Shown piece by piece: positions 34,946 to 43,162 of a stretch of 64,000 nucleotides of DNA. This stretch comes from JACVRW01 sp963812915. GTDB taxonomy: Bacteria; Actinomycetota; Thermoleophilia; Solirubrobacterales; Thermoleophilaceae. The stretch is taken from the NCBI GenBank assembly GCA_963812915.1, contig CAWEXB010000001.1, positions 242,648 to 306,647 of the forward strand. The letters run 5' to 3'. The notes beneath the pieces were generated by a model. That model had not been told where the DNA came from. It worked only from the letters and a program-made list of their open reading frames with translations, and did not search any database. The position numbers and the translations under genes were made by a program. Positions within the stretch are counted from its first letter, which is position 1, and each line of letters begins with the position of its first letter.

Positions 34946-35428
34946 ATGGAGAGAACGCCGATCGAAGTCGTCGGCCACTGGTTGCAGAACTTGCTCGACC
35001 CCGACGTCGTCAACAGCGTGGTTGCCCCAGACGCCACCTACGTCTCCCTCAACAGCGAGGACGCCGAGCTCCAGAAGATCCTGCCGTGGGCCGGCACATC
35101 GCACGGCCCGCAGGCGGTCCTCGACAAGCTCGGCGCGATGTTCACCCGCTGGGAGAACCTTGCGTTCAACGTGACAACGATGTTCGGGTCCGGCGAGAAC
35201 GTGGCCGTGTTCGGTGACTTCCGCTACAGGTCGAACTCGCTCGGCAAGGTGGTGAGCTCGCCATTCTCGATCCTGGCCAAGGTCGTCGACGGGAAGGTGA
35301 GCTACCTGCAGTTCCTGGAGGACAGCTACGCCACCGCGGCGAGCTTCCGCAGGGACGGCTCCTGGACCGTCCAGACAGAGCCCGGCTCCGAGCCGTTCGA
35401 GGTAAGACAGGAGGCTGTCAAGTCATGA
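34946..35428 (+). CDS. SnoaL/NTF2-like protein
   Basis: 160 residues. NTF2-like layout: ERTPIEVVGHWLQNLLDPDV, APDATYVSLNSEDAELQKIL, WAGTSHGPQAVLDKLGAMFT, FNVTTMFGSGENVAVFGDFR and SILAKVVDGKVSYLQFLEDS. This subgroup is often described as nuclear transport factor 2 family or ketosteroid isomerase-like. The stop overlaps the start of the SDR fusion by four bases, so the two are translationally coupled, and both depend on box C. Confidence 0.85.
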   Translation: MERTPIEVVGHWLQNLLDPDVVNSVVAPDATYVSLNSEDAELQKILPWAGTSHGPQAVLDKLGAMFTRWENLAFNVTTMFGSGENVAVFGDFRYRSNSLGKVVSSPFSILAKVVDGKVSYLQFLEDSYATAASFRRDGSWTVQTEPGSEPFEVRQEAVKS

Positions 35429-36777
35429 AGGTCGCACTCACCGGCGCAACAGGATTCGTCGGATCTCACATTCTCACCGAACTGCGAGAGCACGGCCACA
35501 AGGTGACCGCCCTCGTCCGCGACGACCCCGAAGTCGTCGCCGCCCGCGGGGCCACACCGGCCGTGGTCGACCTCTACGATCGCCCTTCCGTCGTGAGGCT
35601 GCTGAGCGATGCAGACGCGGCCATCCACACGGCCAGTCCCGGCGACGCCACCAGCGCGGACCTGGACTCCGCAGTGGCCGATGCGGCGGTCGACGCATTC
35701 GCCGGCAGCGGAAGGCCCTATCTCCACATCAGCGGCGCGTGGGTCTACGGCGACAACTCCTCGATCAGCGAGGAGTCCCCGTTCAACCCGCCGGCGCTCG
35801 TGTCATGGAGGGAACCGATCGAACGCCGCGTGCTCGGCGCAAGCGACATGCGCGGAGTCGTGATCGTGTCCGGTGTCGCCTACGGCGACGGCGGCGGAGG
35901 CATGCCCGGGCTACTTCTCGGTTCTCCCCGAGATGACGCCGGCAAACTGATCATGCTCGGCACCGGGCAACAGCACTGGCCGACGGTCCACGTTGCGGAC
36001 CTGGCGGATTTCTTCCGGCGCGTGCTGGAAGCCGACTCGGCTCGTGGCTACTACGTCGTCGGCGACGGCCTGAACCCGACCGTTGCCGAACTGACCGAGG
36101 CCGCCGCTGCCGCGGTCGGCGCTCCGGGAGCGGTCCCCGGCTCCGACGACGAGGCCCGGGCACGCCTGGGCGACTACTTCGCCGAAGTCCTGCTGCTCGA
36201 TCAGCGCACCGACGCGGCCAAGGCTCGAGCCGAGCTCGATTGGCATCCGTCCCATCCAGGACTCGTCGACGAGTTCCGCACCGGGAGTTACCGCAAGGTC
36301 ACCTGCCGGCTGACCATGTCGGTAACCGAGATCACACCGACCGAGCAGGCGGACCGTGTGGCGATTCGGGCGCTCGTCGACGCCTACGCGCGCTGCGCGG
36401 ACCGCCGCGACGCCCAGGGGCAGAAGTCGCTCTTCACCGAGGACACCCACTTCGTCGTCTACATGGAAGGTGCCGGCACTGAGCCCACGCAGGAACTCGA
36501 CGGCCGCGAGGCGCTGACGCCGGTGTTCAACGACCTGAACCAGTACGAGGCAACGACGCACTTCAATGGCCAGAGCACGATCGCGCTCGACGGCAACCGA
36601 GCGACCGGCGAGAGCTACTGCCTGGCTCACCACCTGTTCACCGACGACGGCAAGCGCAAGCTGATGGTCGCGTCCCTTCGATATCACGACACGTTCGTCA
36701 AGCTCGACGGCGCCTGGCTGTTCGCCGAGCGCAAGCTCTACGTCGACTGGACCGAGACTCGCTCGTCGCTCCCTTAG
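35425..36777 (+). CDS. NAD-dependent epimerase-like SDR fused to a SnoaL-like domain
   Basis: 450 residues. Residues 1-290 are an extended SDR: MKVALTGATGFVGSHILTEL (NAD motif), HISGAWVYGDNSSISEESPF, HVADLADFFRRVL. The usual YxxxK is replaced around residues 125-135 (NPPALVSWREPIERRVL), so activity may differ. Residues 298-450 are a SnoaL-like domain starting MSVTEITPTEQADRVAIRAL and ending FAERKLYVDW. The joint at residue 297 (TCRLT) looks like two former genes joined by loss of a stop: a TGA is present one frame off just before the internal ATG 36316. Confidence 0.8.
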   Translation: MKVALTGATGFVGSHILTELREHGHKVTALVRDDPEVVAARGATPAVVDLYDRPSVVRLLSDADAAIHTASPGDATSADLDSAVADAAVDAFAGSGRPYLHISGAWVYGDNSSISEESPFNPPALVSWREPIERRVLGASDMRGVVIVSGVAYGDGGGGMPGLLLGSPRDDAGKLIMLGTGQQHWPTVHVADLADFFRRVLEADSARGYYVVGDGLNPTVAELTEAAAAAVGAPGAVPGSDDEARARLGDYFAEVLLLDQRTDAAKARAELDWHPSHPGLVDEFRTGSYRKVTCRLTMSVTEITPTEQADRVAIRALVDAYARCADRRDAQGQKSLFTEDTHFVVYMEGAGTEPTQELDGREALTPVFNDLNQYEATTHFNGQSTIALDGNRATGESYCLAHHLFTDDGKRKLMVASLRYHDTFVKLDGAWLFAERKLYVDWTETRSSLP

Positions 36778-36887
36778 CGCAGGCCCCCCGTCGCTTCCTG
36801 TTGGGTGGTCCATGCGCCGGCTGTTGTCGGGCAGGCCGGGGGCTGGGTGGGCCAGGGCCGGGCGCTCCGGTCGGAAGCGCGCAGCGT

Positions 36888-36922
36888 CCTGAGTTTGGTG
36901 TCTCCTGGCCACCAAAGTCAGG
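36888..36922. repeat. 13-bp stem hairpin, related to the one at 4798
   Basis: CCTGAGTTTGGTG and CACCAAAGTCAGG pair with one G/G mismatch around the loop TCTCCTGGC. The region 36778-37024 has otherwise only the operator at 36986. Confidence 0.6.
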
Positions 36923-36985
36923 ACCCTAGGCCCCGAACGCCCTCCGGTTTGACGCGTGGAGATCGGGGGAGTAGCGTGGTGACGG

Positions 36986-37012
36986 CTAGACGGTCACTGG
37001 CTGTCCATCTAG
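36986..37012. promoter_or_regulatory. 27-bp imperfect palindrome before the amidohydrolase gene
   Basis: Arms of the form CTAGANGGNCA and TGNCCNTCTAG around a 5-bp centre, ending 12 bp before ATG 37025. A likely operator, most simply for the IclR protein encoded downstream. Confidence 0.55.
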
Positions 37013-37024
37013 CGGTCGCGGCGG

Positions 37025-38113
37025 ATGCTCATCGATTGCGATATCCACGTCACGTACGGCTCGCTCGAGGAGCTCGTGCCGTTCGCGGACCCTCACACCC
37101 GGGAGCTGATCGAGCGCTCCGGGGTGGCGGGGCTGAGCATGCCGACGTATCCCTGGGTGCATCCTTCTGGCTGGATCCGGCGCGATACCTACGACGCCGA
37201 GGCGGTCGAGTCGGGCTCCATGTTCCCGGGCTTCACGCTCGACCAGCTGCGCGGTCATGTGCTCGATCGATTCGACGTTGCGTTGGCGGTGGCGAACCCG
37301 GACGAGGCGGCGTGCTTCTCGGTGCTGCCGAATCCACGCCTAGCGGCCGGGCTCGCGAGCGCGTACAACGACTGGCTCGTCGAAACCTGGCTGCGCCATG
37401 AGCCGCGCCTACGCGGTTCGCTCGTGGTCTCGGCCCAGTGGCCCGAGGCCGCGGCGAAGGAGATCCGTCGCCATGGCTGTGGCGGGCACTTCGCTGCGGT
37501 GTTCCTGCCGGGCGCCGCGAGGATCCCCTACGGCAATCCGCTGTACGACCCGATCTGGGAGGCCGCCGCTGAAGTGGGTCTGCCGGTGGCGGTGCACGTC
37601 CACTACGAGGGTGTCGGCACGTCGGGACCGCTCACCGGCGCCGGCATGCCGGATTTCTACACGGAGTTCCACACGCTCAACGGCGCCTCGCTGCAGGGCC
37701 ATCTGGTGTCCATCCTCTGCCACGGCGTCTTCGAGCGCCACCCAGGGGTCAAGGTCGTCTTCATGGAGGGGGGCCTCGTCGGCTACGTCGGGGTGCTGTG
37801 GCGGCTGGATCAGAACTGGCGCGCGACCCGTTCGGAAATCCCCTGGTGCCGGCGGCGCCCCTCGGAGTACGTCTGGGACCACATCCGCTTCACCAGTCAG
37901 CCACTCGAAGAGCCCGACGACCCGGGGCAACTCGCCGATGTGCTCGCACCGCTGCATCCCCAGCGCACGCTGATGTACGCGACGGACTATCCGCACTGGG
38001 ATTTCGACGATCCCGACCAGACTCTTCGAACGCTTCCGGCGGAGTGGCGCGAGCCGATCCGGTACGGCACTGCGGCATCTCTGTTCGGCGTGCGGGTGCC
38101 TGCATCGGCATGA
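37025..38113 (+). CDS. Amidohydrolase family 2 (ACMSD-like TIM barrel)
   Basis: 362 residues. The N-terminal metal motif is IDCDIHVTYG, where D-x-H replaces the common H-x-H. Other parts: LPVAVHVHYEGVG, ILCHGVFERHPGVKVVFMEG and RTLMYATDYPHWDFDDPD, which supply the His and Asp ligands. Such enzymes decarboxylate or hydrolyse ring-cleavage products. It shares ATGA with the Rieske gene and has a palindrome at its promoter, so an inducible aromatic degradation step is likely. Confidence 0.85.
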   Translation: MLIDCDIHVTYGSLEELVPFADPHTRELIERSGVAGLSMPTYPWVHPSGWIRRDTYDAEAVESGSMFPGFTLDQLRGHVLDRFDVALAVANPDEAACFSVLPNPRLAAGLASAYNDWLVETWLRHEPRLRGSLVVSAQWPEAAAKEIRRHGCGGHFAAVFLPGAARIPYGNPLYDPIWEAAAEVGLPVAVHVHYEGVGTSGPLTGAGMPDFYTEFHTLNGASLQGHLVSILCHGVFERHPGVKVVFMEGGLVGYVGVLWRLDQNWRATRSEIPWCRRRPSEYVWDHIRFTSQPLEEPDDPGQLADVLAPLHPQRTLMYATDYPHWDFDDPDQTLRTLPAEWREPIRYGTAASLFGVRVPASA

Positions 38114-38475
38114 GGACGCTGCGCTTCCCGCGCGAGGCCGTTCCGGCACCGGGGGAGGTGCGCACCGTCGAGGCTGACGGGCGGCGCGTCGGGCTGATGT
38201 GGGTCGACGGTGAGCTTTACGGGCTGGCGGACGCGTGCCCCCATCGCGGTGCCCCGCTGTGTTCAGGGGGCACGCTGGTGCACCGGGTCGAGAGCGACGG
38301 CCGCCGAGTGACCCGGCGTGCGTCGGCCGACCAGCTGCGCTGTCCGTGGCACAAATGGGAGTTCGACGTCCGCACCGGGGTCTGCGAAGAAGCGCCGCGG
38401 ATGCGCGCGCGGCGCTATCGGGTGTGGCTCGAGGGCGACGAGGTCGTCGTGTCGCTGGCACCGGTCAGGGACTGA
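38110..38475 (+). CDS. Rieske [2Fe-2S] ferredoxin-like protein
   Basis: 121 residues from ATG 38110, overlapping the amidohydrolase stop (ATGA). Both cluster motifs are present: ADACPHRGAPLCSGG and LRCPWHKWEFDVRTG. No fused oxygenase domain, so it is either an electron carrier or the Rieske subunit used with an oxygenase encoded elsewhere. Its 3' end overlaps the convergent IclR gene by 61 bp. Confidence 0.88.
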   Translation: MRTLRFPREAVPAPGEVRTVEADGRRVGLMWVDGELYGLADACPHRGAPLCSGGTLVHRVESDGRRVTRRASADQLRCPWHKWEFDVRTGVCEEAPRMRARRYRVWLEGDEVVVSLAPVRD

Positions 38476-39260
38476 GCCGTCGCTCGAAGCGCTTCGAGCG
38501 CGCGCTGCCGCATCGCGGCGTCCAGCCGCGTGGTGGGAAGGTAGACGGCCAGCAAGCCGACGATCTGGTCGCCCCGGCGAAGCGGGACGGCTATCCCGGC
38601 CAGTCCCTGCTCGAACTCGTCGACCACCTCGGCGTGATCGGCCCGTGCGATCCGGTCGAGCTCGACCAGAAGCGCCCGCCGCGACCGGATCGTCGATCCG
38701 GTGTGAGCGACCAGCTGCAGCTCGGCCACGGTCCGTTCCCGCGCCGGCCGCTCGAGTGCCGCCAGTCGCATCCGGACGAAGCCCGACGCCGGGTCGGTCA
38801 ATGTCTGACCCAGCCAGGAACCCACGCCCACCATCCGGGGTCCCGCCGCCTCGGCAACCACGCGGGCGCCAACGGGACCCTCCGGCACCGCGAGCATTAC
38901 CGTCTCGCCCAGCTGGGCAGCGAGACCCGCGAGATGAGGGGCCGCTTGTTCGGCGAGCGGCGGCTCGATGCCGCGCGCGAGCGCGGCGATGCTCGGCCCG
39001 ACCGTCCAGCCCCCACCGTCGCGACGCGCCGCGCCCACGTCGGCGAGCGTGGCGAGCACACGCGTCACCGTCGCCCGCGGAAGTCCCGTCTCGCGCGTCA
39101 CTCCTGCGACCGACGCGCCGGGATGCAGCGAAAGGCACTCGAGCACCCGAAATGCACGCCGGATCGATTCGTTGCGCCCGGCGCCGACCAAGGAACGGGA
39201 CTCGTTGGTCAAGGGCGCCGACTCTAGTCTCAATCGCCGATGACGGGAGCGCACTCCCAC
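38415..39260 (-). CDS. IclR-family regulator
   Basis: 281 residues if GTG 39260 is used; TTG 39212 would give a start LTNESRSLVGAGRNE closer to the domain, and neither has a strong ribosome site. N-terminal winged helix: SIRRAFRVLECLSLHPGASV, GLPRATVTRVLATLADVGAA. The C-terminal effector domain contains GETVMLAVPEGPVGARVVAE and LAGIAVPLRRGDQIVGLLAV. It is convergent with the amidohydrolase/Rieske operon and the likely controller of it through the palindrome at 36986. Confidence 0.85.
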   Translation of the reverse strand: MGVRSRHRRLRLESAPLTNESRSLVGAGRNESIRRAFRVLECLSLHPGASVAGVTRETGLPRATVTRVLATLADVGAARRDGGGWTVGPSIAALARGIEPPLAEQAAPHLAGLAAQLGETVMLAVPEGPVGARVVAEAAGPRMVGVGSWLGQTLTDPASGFVRMRLAALERPARERTVAELQLVAHTGSTIRSRRALLVELDRIARADHAEVVDEFEQGLAGIAVPLRRGDQIVGLLAVYLPTTRLDAAMRQRALEALRATAQSLTGASDTTTSSPSSHTR

Positions 39261-39375
39261 CAGCTTCCAGCAGCAAGGATGTCCGGTTTTCGTCCCGCAC
39301 CCGGTCGAGCCGGTTCCACCGCCGGGAGCCCGCTCGGCGGGCTAGAGTCGCCGAAACCAACGACGAGGAGGAGCT

Positions 39376-39693
39376 ATGTCAGTCATCGTCACCCTGCGCG
39401 TCACCGGCGATCCAGCCACCTTCGAGCAGCAAGTCGCGGCGCGCGCCGACGCGATCGGTCGCATCATGGACGTCGCCAAGCGTCACGGGCTCATCGCGCA
39501 TCGCTGGTACGGCGCGGATGGCCAATTCATGGCCGTCGACGAGTGGCCGGACGCGGACAGCTTCAACGCCTTCTTCAGTGAAGCCCAACCGGACATCGGC
39601 CCGGTCATGGAGGCTGCCGGCGTGACGTCTCCACCGGAAGTGACGTTCTGGCGCACTCTCGACACCGGCGAGGCCGTCGGTTGGGGGGCGTGA
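39376..39693 (+). CDS. Small dimeric alpha/beta-barrel (ABM-like) protein
   Basis: 105 residues, ATG with GAGGAGG upstream. The pattern SVIVTLRVTGDPATFEQQVA, then GLIAHRWYGADGQFMAVDEW and FFSEAQPDIGPVMEAAGV fits an antibiotic-biosynthesis-monooxygenase-like ferredoxin fold. No cofactor site is visible. Monocistronic, convergent with the acetyltransferase gene. Confidence 0.65.
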   Translation: MSVIVTLRVTGDPATFEQQVAARADAIGRIMDVAKRHGLIAHRWYGADGQFMAVDEWPDADSFNAFFSEAQPDIGPVMEAAGVTSPPEVTFWRTLDTGEAVGWGA

Positions 39694-39726
39694 CGAGTTC
39701 TGCTGGCGCCGGCTGCCCTGTCGTGC

Positions 39727-40245
39727 TCATCTGGTCGCTTTCTCGGGGGTAGCCGGGGGAGTGGGAAGAAGGTCGACGGCGAGCTCGACCGCTCCCGCTT
39801 CGGAGCTGAGGAGCCGGGTCGTACCCAGGTCCGCGAGCAGCCGTCGCATGGGGCGGTTATCGGAGAGCATGAGCGCTGTGAACTGGGTGATGCCCTCATC
39901 CCGGGCCCGGTCTGCCAGCCGGTGCAGCAGCGCCTTGCCAACTCCGCGTCCCTGCCAGGTCTCGAGGACGGCGACCGCGATCTCCGCCCGGTCACGTCGT
40001 TCGCGATCCCGGACGTAGCGGGCGACGCCCACGCTCTTGCTGCTGCCTGGATCGACCGCCAGCAACGCCTCGTGATCACGGTGGTCGACTTCGGTGAGGT
40101 AGCGGAGCTCAGACGCGGTTAGCCGCCCGTGCGGGTTTAGGAACCGGCGGTAGACAGCCTCGTCACTGCTCTGGTCGACGGCTGCCGCGAGCGCAGCCTT
40201 GTCCCCGGGTTCGATCGGCCTGATCTCGAGCTCTGTTTCGCTCAC
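39727..40245 (-). CDS. GNAT-family N-acetyltransferase
   Basis: 172 residues. The start is GTG 40245, created by the end of the IS110 element (CCAGTGAGC); before insertion it was probably ATGAGC. GNAT core: RYLTEVDHRDHEALLAVDPG, the acetyl-CoA loop WQGRGVGKALLHRLADRARD, and FTALMLSDNRPMRRLLADLG. The element end also supplies AGAGAGG as ribosome site, so the gene can still be translated. Substrate unknown. Confidence 0.85.
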   Translation of the reverse strand: MSETELEIRPIEPGDKAALAAAVDQSSDEAVYRRFLNPHGRLTASELRYLTEVDHRDHEALLAVDPGSSKSVGVARYVRDRERRDRAEIAVAVLETWQGRGVGKALLHRLADRARDEGITQFTALMLSDNRPMRRLLADLGTTRLLSSEAGAVELAVDLLPTPPATPEKATR

Positions 40246-40292
40246 TGGTCATCCTCTCTTTCGCGCGGCCGGTAGGTTCGCGCCGGGGCTGA

Positions 40293-40365
40293 CCACCGCC
40301 GGGGGAGCGCCTCGATCGCTTGCCCCGCTGAGGGCCCGCATGAGACCTGCGCCCCCCGGCGGTGG
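40293..40365 (+). ncRNA. Structured 5' part of IS110, bridge RNA candidate
   Basis: Perfect 13-bp inverted repeat CCACCGCCGGGGG (40293-40305) and CCCCCGGCGGTGG (40353-40365) with a 47-base internal region, inside the non-coding left part of the element. IS110 elements encode a bridge RNA with target- and donor-binding loops in such a region (established for IS621). The exact RNA ends cannot be seen. Copy 2 has the same structure. Confidence 0.5.
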
Positions 40366-40484
40366 GAGGCACCTGAAGCGGCCACAGGACGTGGCGCCTC
40401 AGAGCGCCGTTCAGTGAGCACCCGCAACGGTACCTCCCGGTCGGCCTCTCCGTCGGATAGGACCTCGACCGAGGAGGACCGCCC

Positions 40485-41696
40485 GTGGGCGCCTACGCTG
40501 GAGTGGACTGGGCCAAGGACGAGCACGCGCTGCTTGTTGCCGACGAGCGGGGAGAGCCGCTCGCGGAGCGGGTGATTGCCCACGACGAGCAGGGCATCGC
40601 CGCGCTCTGCCGCCTCTTGCTCGACCACGGTGTGGAGCGAGTGGCGCTCGAGCGCCCCGACGGGCTGCTCGTCGAGCGGCTGCTCGACGCCGGCCTCACG
40701 GTGTTGGCCCTGCATCCCAACCAGGTCAAGGCGGCCAGGGCGCGTTTCCGCGCCCAGGGCGGCAAGTCCGACCGCTTCGACGCCTTCGTGCTCTGCGAGC
40801 TGGCGCGCACCGACGCGCACCGCTTCCGGGCGCTGGTGCCGGACGCGGACGCCACCAAGGCAATCCGGGCGCTCACGCGCGCCCGCGAGGACCTGGTCGA
40901 GGCGCGCGTCGCGCTGGCCAACCAGCTGCGCGCCGAGCTGGAGCGCTTCTGGCCCGGCGCGGCCTGTCTGTTCGCCGAGGTCGACTCGCCGATCGCGCTC
41001 TCGTTCCTCGAACGCTACCCCTCGCCGCGCGACGCCCGCGGCCTCGGCGTCAAGCGCATGGAGGCGTTCCTGGCCCGCAACGCCTACTCGGGCCGCACCA
41101 AGCCGATCGAGCTGGTGGCCCGCCTGCGCCGCGCCCCCGAGAGCCGCGCCGGCGAACTCGAGTGCGAAGCCCGGCGCGGAATCGTGCTCGCGCTGGCCGC
41201 CGCGCTGCGCCCGCTGGTCGAGCGCGTCCGCGAGCTCGAGCGCGAGATCGCCCACGCCATCCGCTGCCACCGAGACGGCGAGATCTTCCTGTCGCTGTTT
41301 CGCGACCCCCGCTCCGTGATCACGGCCGCCCGGCTGCTCGCCGAGATCGGCGACAGCCGCCCGCGCTACCCCAGCAGCGACGCGCTCGCCGCCGACGGCG
41401 GCATGTCCGCCGTCGCGGTCGAGTCCGGCAGGCGCAAGCAGGCCGCCTTCCGCTGGGCCTGCGACAAGCGCCTCCGCGACGCGCTCGCCACCCTCGCCGA
41501 CTCCAGCCGCCACCACAATCCCTGGGCCGGCGACCTCTACCGAGGCGCCCGCGCCCGCGGCCACGACCACCAACGCGCGATCCGCACCGTCGGGCGCGCC
41601 TGGACCCGCGTCATCTGGCGCATGTGGCAGGACCAACGGCCCTACGACCCCGCCCGCCACCGCGCGCTCCAACGCCAACTCGCCGTCGGGGGTTGA
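40485..41696 (+). CDS. IS110-family transposase
   Basis: 403 residues from GTG 40485 with GAGGAGG upstream. N-terminal DEDD RuvC-like domain: YAGVDWAKDEHALLVADERG, then KSDRFDAFVLCELART. C-terminal Transposase_20 domain: FRDPRSVITAARLLAEIGDS, LAADGGMSAVAVESGRRKQA, with the conserved Ser region. The length is normal for the family. It is intact here and serves as the reference for the broken copy at 55783-56999. Confidence 0.92.
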   Translation: MGAYAGVDWAKDEHALLVADERGEPLAERVIAHDEQGIAALCRLLLDHGVERVALERPDGLLVERLLDAGLTVLALHPNQVKAARARFRAQGGKSDRFDAFVLCELARTDAHRFRALVPDADATKAIRALTRAREDLVEARVALANQLRAELERFWPGAACLFAEVDSPIALSFLERYPSPRDARGLGVKRMEAFLARNAYSGRTKPIELVARLRRAPESRAGELECEARRGIVLALAAALRPLVERVRELEREIAHAIRCHRDGEIFLSLFRDPRSVITAARLLAEIGDSRPRYPSSDALAADGGMSAVAVESGRRKQAAFRWACDKRLRDALATLADSSRHHNPWAGDLYRGARARGHDHQRAIRTVGRAWTRVIWRMWQDQRPYDPARHRALQRQLAVGG

Positions 41697-41707
41697 CACA
41701 GGACGTC

Positions 41708-41775
41708 TCATGCGCCGGCCAGGAACGCGTCGACGTTCGCGGCGAACTCGGCGCTGGTAGGTGATGTTGCAGTCA
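41708..41775 (-). CDS. 22-codon ORF upstream of the IS110 insertion
   Basis: ATG 41775 with GAGGAA seven bases upstream encodes MTATSPTSAEFAANVDAFLA-GA. Its TGA (GCATGAG) was very likely overlapped with the ATG of the acetyltransferase gene before the element inserted. It may be a true small gene or the tail of a larger one. Region 41776-41923 shows nothing else certain. Confidence 0.3.
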
Positions 41776-41923
41776 TAGGGTGTTCCTCGTCAATCGGATT
41801 GGTCGATGCTCACCTGAATCTCGTCGCCAGTCGCGGAAGCGTCATCGTCAGCCATCGTGGCAGCGGCGTCGGGACCGGCCAGTACCCGCGGGTCCCGACG
41901 CAAGCGTGGAACACCAGCCGACG

Positions 41924-42523
41924 TCAATCCGCGCCCCCCAGCTTTGTTGGAGGTTGGGTGTAGTCGGTGGCTCGGAAGCAGCCGTGGATGTGGTCGTTGA
42001 CGACGCCGACGTTCTGCATGAACGCGTAGATGCTCGTGGGTCCGACGAAGCGGTATCCCTGTGCCTTCAGCTGCGTGGCGAGCGCGTCCGCCTGCGGTGT
42101 CGACGTGGGGAGGTCTGCCAGGGACCGCGGCGCGCGCTTACGGGTGCTCTCGTAGGACCTCGCGAGCGCGGCGAGGCTCGGCGACGGAGACCTCATCGCG
42201 CGCGTGTTCTCGACGGTGGCGTGGATCTTGGCGCGGTTACGGATGATCGAGGGGTCCTGCACCAGCCGGTCGACGTCTCGCTCCGCCATCGCCGCGACCT
42301 GCGCGACGCTGAAGCCGTGGAAGGCCCTCGGGAACGCGTCCCGCTTGCCGAACACGATCGACCGGCTGAGCCCGGCCTCGAACACGCCCACGGTGAGTGC
42401 CTCGAACAATGCCGATTCGTCGTAGGTGCGCGTCCCTCAGACCTCATCGTGGTAGCGGTCGAACGCGGTATCACCAGCTCCGGCCCAGGCACAGCGCGGC
42501 TTGCCGTCGTAACCGATGATCAC
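41924..42523 (-). pseudogene. tag: DNA-3-methyladenine glycosylase I with internal stop
   Basis: From GTG 42523: YDGKPRCAWAGAGDTAFDRY-HDE, then V-stop where family members have EWG, then GTRTYDESALFEALTVGVFE in the same frame. The zinc-snap Cys and His (RCAWAG, RYH, and NDHIHGCFR) remain. The stop at 42437-42439 is TGA for the conserved Trp; a second conserved Trp after GLS is Arg (GLSRSIVFGK). A shorter product from a TTG at 42409 would lack the N-terminal zinc ligands. Tag removes 3-methyladenine from DNA; this copy is probably inactive. Confidence 0.75.
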
Positions 42524-42544
42524 AAGTGCCCACCCTGTCGATGG

Positions 42545-42678
42545 AGCGGTCGAACGATGCGACTGTGTTCACGCCGCTCGTCTCTGCGCTCGCGACGAGA
42601 TACGCGTCGGCGAAGTCGAGCTCGGGGATCGCCGGTGAGATGGCGGACGAGGATGTTCGTGTCGACGAAGGCGCTCAA
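42545..42678 (-). pseudogene. VapC-type PIN toxin with large internal deletion
   Basis: TTG 42678 overlaps the antitoxin stop (TTGA). The frame reads LSAFVDTNILVRHLTGDP, the start of a PIN domain with its first Asp, and then jumps into another frame coding ELDFADAYLVASAETSGVNT then VASFDRSIDRV, the end of a PIN domain. About 80 residues with the central acidic residues are missing, so the nuclease cannot be active. Confidence 0.65.
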
Positions 42679-42923
42679 CGAGTGGCTTGCGACCGGCGGG
42701 TGCGCGTGCGGCGACGCACCTCGTTCCAGGGCACGCCTCGCTTCTCGGCCGGCACCGAGACCGCGCCGACCAGGTCGAGCAAGTCAGGCGTTCGACCGAG
42801 CACCGCTCGCTCGCCTTCGACCCTGAAGACAACCTGATCGCCTTCGCGCAGCTCTAGCGCGTCACGCACCGCTGTTGGCACCGTCAACTGGCCCTTCGAC
42901 GACAGCTTGGCCATCGCGTCCAT
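42675..42923 (-). CDS. AbrB/MazE-type antitoxin (VapB-like)
   Basis: 82 residues. Swapped-hairpin AbrB fold: MAKLSSKGQLTVPTAVRDAL, ELREGDQVVFRVEGERAVLG. The C-terminal part (VSVPAEKRGVPWNEVRRRTR) would bind the toxin. The partner toxin downstream is reduced to fragments, leaving an orphan antitoxin. AbrB domains bind their own promoter as repressors. Confidence 0.85.
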   Translation of the reverse strand: MDAMAKLSSKGQLTVPTAVRDALELREGDQVVFRVEGERAVLGRTPDLLDLVGAVSVPAEKRGVPWNEVRRRTRTRRSQATR

Positions 42924-43162
42924 GGTCCACTCCTTACTTGGATACAGAAGTAAGGATGCTCACGCTCGACCTACCCGAGGGCCAAGACCCCACCGGCGCG
43001 TGCTCGCGGTGATCGCCCACCTCCGCGCAGCCGAGCGCCGGGGCTGCCACCCGGTCAAAGACAGGTGGTGGCACGTGGCGGGGTCCAGCGCTGATCACGG
43101 TGTGCCGCGGCGCGGGCCGGCCTAGGTTCGAGAGGTCCGAGCAACTCTCGAAAGGGGAAGCC

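Larger units (their letters stand above)
40244..41702 (+). mobile_element. IS110-family insertion sequence, copy 1 (intact)
   Basis: 1459 bp, delimited by comparison with copy 2: shared sequence starts at ACTGGTCATCC and ends at TTGACACAGG. It has a 240-bp non-coding left part, one transposase gene and no terminal inverted repeats, as in IS110. It lies between the acetyltransferase start and a TGA-ATG overlap on the other side. Confidence 0.85.

Noticed and set aside
40242..41711. 489-codon minus-strand frame over IS110 copy 1
   Set aside because: It is the shadow of the transposase; no motif and no ribosome site.
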